Assembly: GCA_009691815.1 (NCBI GenBank) | Contig: SIAL01000220.1 | Coordinates: forward strand, 1-6,163 | DNA: 6,163 nucleotides | Direction of reading: 5' to 3' | Source: Gemmataceae bacterium | GTDB taxonomy: Bacteria; Planctomycetota; Planctomycetia; Gemmatales; Gemmataceae | Shown: positions 5,768-6,163 of the stretch, in pieces | Numbering within the stretch: the first letter of the stretch is position 1 | Layout of the letters: each line of letters starts with the position of its first letter | The notes under the pieces: generated by a model | The model's database searches: none | The model's input: only the letters and a program-made list of their open reading frames with translations | Told to the model about the DNA's origin: nothing | Program-made: the position numbers and the translations under genes

Positions 5768-5870
5768 GGAGGGCCAAAGACCCTGTAAGAACTATTGCAT
5801 TTTGAGAAAATACGGGGCAACAAAAAAATAAAATTGTTGCCTTTACTAAGAAACCTTTCCTGAAATTCAT
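5736..5870 (-). pseudogene. Signal peptide-like N-terminal fragment, out of frame with the gene it overlaps
   Basis: From ATG at 5870 this frame gives 44 residues: a basic start (MNFRKG), a hydrophobic core (FLVKATILFFCCPVF) and a plausible signal peptidase site after SQNA. AAGGG lies ten bases upstream of the ATG. The frame ends at TGA 5736-5738 while the 113-residue frame, displaced by +1, runs on. A one-base slip at CCT TGA T would join the two as LPSP-DAFKYW and yield a 147-residue exported protein. The cause could be a disabling frameshift, a sequencing error, or programmed +1 frameshifting at a UGA, of which bacterial prfB is the known example. The prfB-type internal Shine-Dalgarno just upstream is missing here. 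The frame is also open to an ATG at 5918. Confidence 0.35.
5816..5841. repeat. Perfect 8-bp inverted repeat with A-rich loop
   Basis: GGCAACAA (5816-5823) and TTGTTGCC (5834-5841) are exact reverse complements around a 10-base loop made of A and one T. On the plus strand it is followed by TTT, and on the minus strand it falls in the signal peptide-like coding stretch. It could be a weak terminator reading rightward or a leader hairpin for the minus-strand operon. Confidence 0.4.
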
Positions 5871-5918
5871 ACTGTCACAACCCTTACACCTAGGAACCAT
5901 AAGTAATTTAAAACTCAA

Positions 5919-6163
5919 AAAGGACCTACTTTTCCGAGCCAGTAATGGTTAGATCAAAATTTATAGCAAACCATCCGGTTGAAATCGGCATGCGTTCTCC
6001 ACCAAAGCCAAACTGGCTCTTAGACTCAATCCCGCGATTTTTTACCTTTGACCTAACACTAACCAAGATTGTAGGGGGGTGGATTGATTAAGGCAACAGG
6101 TCACAATAAATCCGGAGGGGCCGGATCACCTTTGGTGGATTTGTTTAATCTTACCGCACCGAA
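5919..6163. other. AT-rich right flank, no gene that can be supported
   Basis: The stretch has a 48-codon plus-strand frame (5945-6091) without a ribosome binding site. It also has a minus-strand frame open from the window edge to TGA at 6103-6101 (20 codons, ending APPDLL), which could be the end of an upstream gene. A short hairpin, AGCCA-AAC-TGGCT, lies near 6007-6019. None of these is strong enough to call. The promoter of the minus-strand operon probably lies here or just downstream. Confidence 0.4.

Noticed and set aside
5945..6091. 48-codon plus-strand frame ending VGGWID
   Set aside because: It is open and fairly protein-like but lacks a ribosome binding site and any recognisable family, and its length is compatible with chance.
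6101..6163. Minus-strand frame open to the window edge, ending APPDLL
   Set aside because: Twenty codons are too few to identify a gene end.
1..6163. CRISPR array, tRNA, rRNA, insertion sequence ends
   Set aside because: No regularly spaced direct repeats, no tRNA-like T-arm with matching acceptor stem, no transposase and no terminal inverted repeats with target duplications were found by eye.

Overview
The window most likely comes from a planctomycete (Planctomycetota, Gemmatales-like). It carries two DUF1559 proteins with type IV prepilin-like N-termini, a family strongly expanded in that phylum, and its coding regions are GC-rich. The assignment rests on family content only, because no rRNA or tRNA is present.

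Layout. (1) Bases 1-2082, plus strand, hold a sulfur-relay cluster: the C-terminal end of a TusA-like protein cut by the window edge, a DsrE-family protein with a CSPC motif, and a two-domain protein joining a TusA-like N-terminus to a cobalamin-independent methionine synthase (MetE C-terminal-like) catalytic domain with all four zinc ligands. A hairpin follows. (2) Bases 2338-3905, plus strand, hold a promoter-like extended -10 element, a DUF1559 protein, and a small membrane-anchored protein whose start codon overlaps the DUF1559 stop (TAATG). The small gene is interrupted by an in-frame TGA at codon 131, after which 50 further coding-like codons run to a second TGA. A stem-loop shortly after the first TGA resembles a bacterial SECIS. 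(3) Bases 3906-4574 have no convincing gene, only inverted repeats, and lie between convergent transcription units. (4) Bases 4575-5870, minus strand, hold a second DUF1559 protein and, two bases upstream of it, a less GC-rich unknown gene. That gene appears split between two frames at a CCT TGA T site, its first part encoding a signal peptide-like sequence. (5) Bases 5919-6163 hold nothing firmly assignable.

How the genes may work together. TusA and DsrE proteins pass persulfide sulfur between cysteines, and MetE-type domains methylate the thiol of homocysteine to give methionine. Their clustering and fusion suggest linked sulfur delivery and thiol methylation, but the true substrate cannot be read from sequence. 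The DUF1559 genes encode probable exported, pilin-like surface proteins, each coupled to a small partner gene of unknown function. The strongest lead for an undescribed system is the DUF1559-coupled small protein with a possible Cys-selenocysteine pair.
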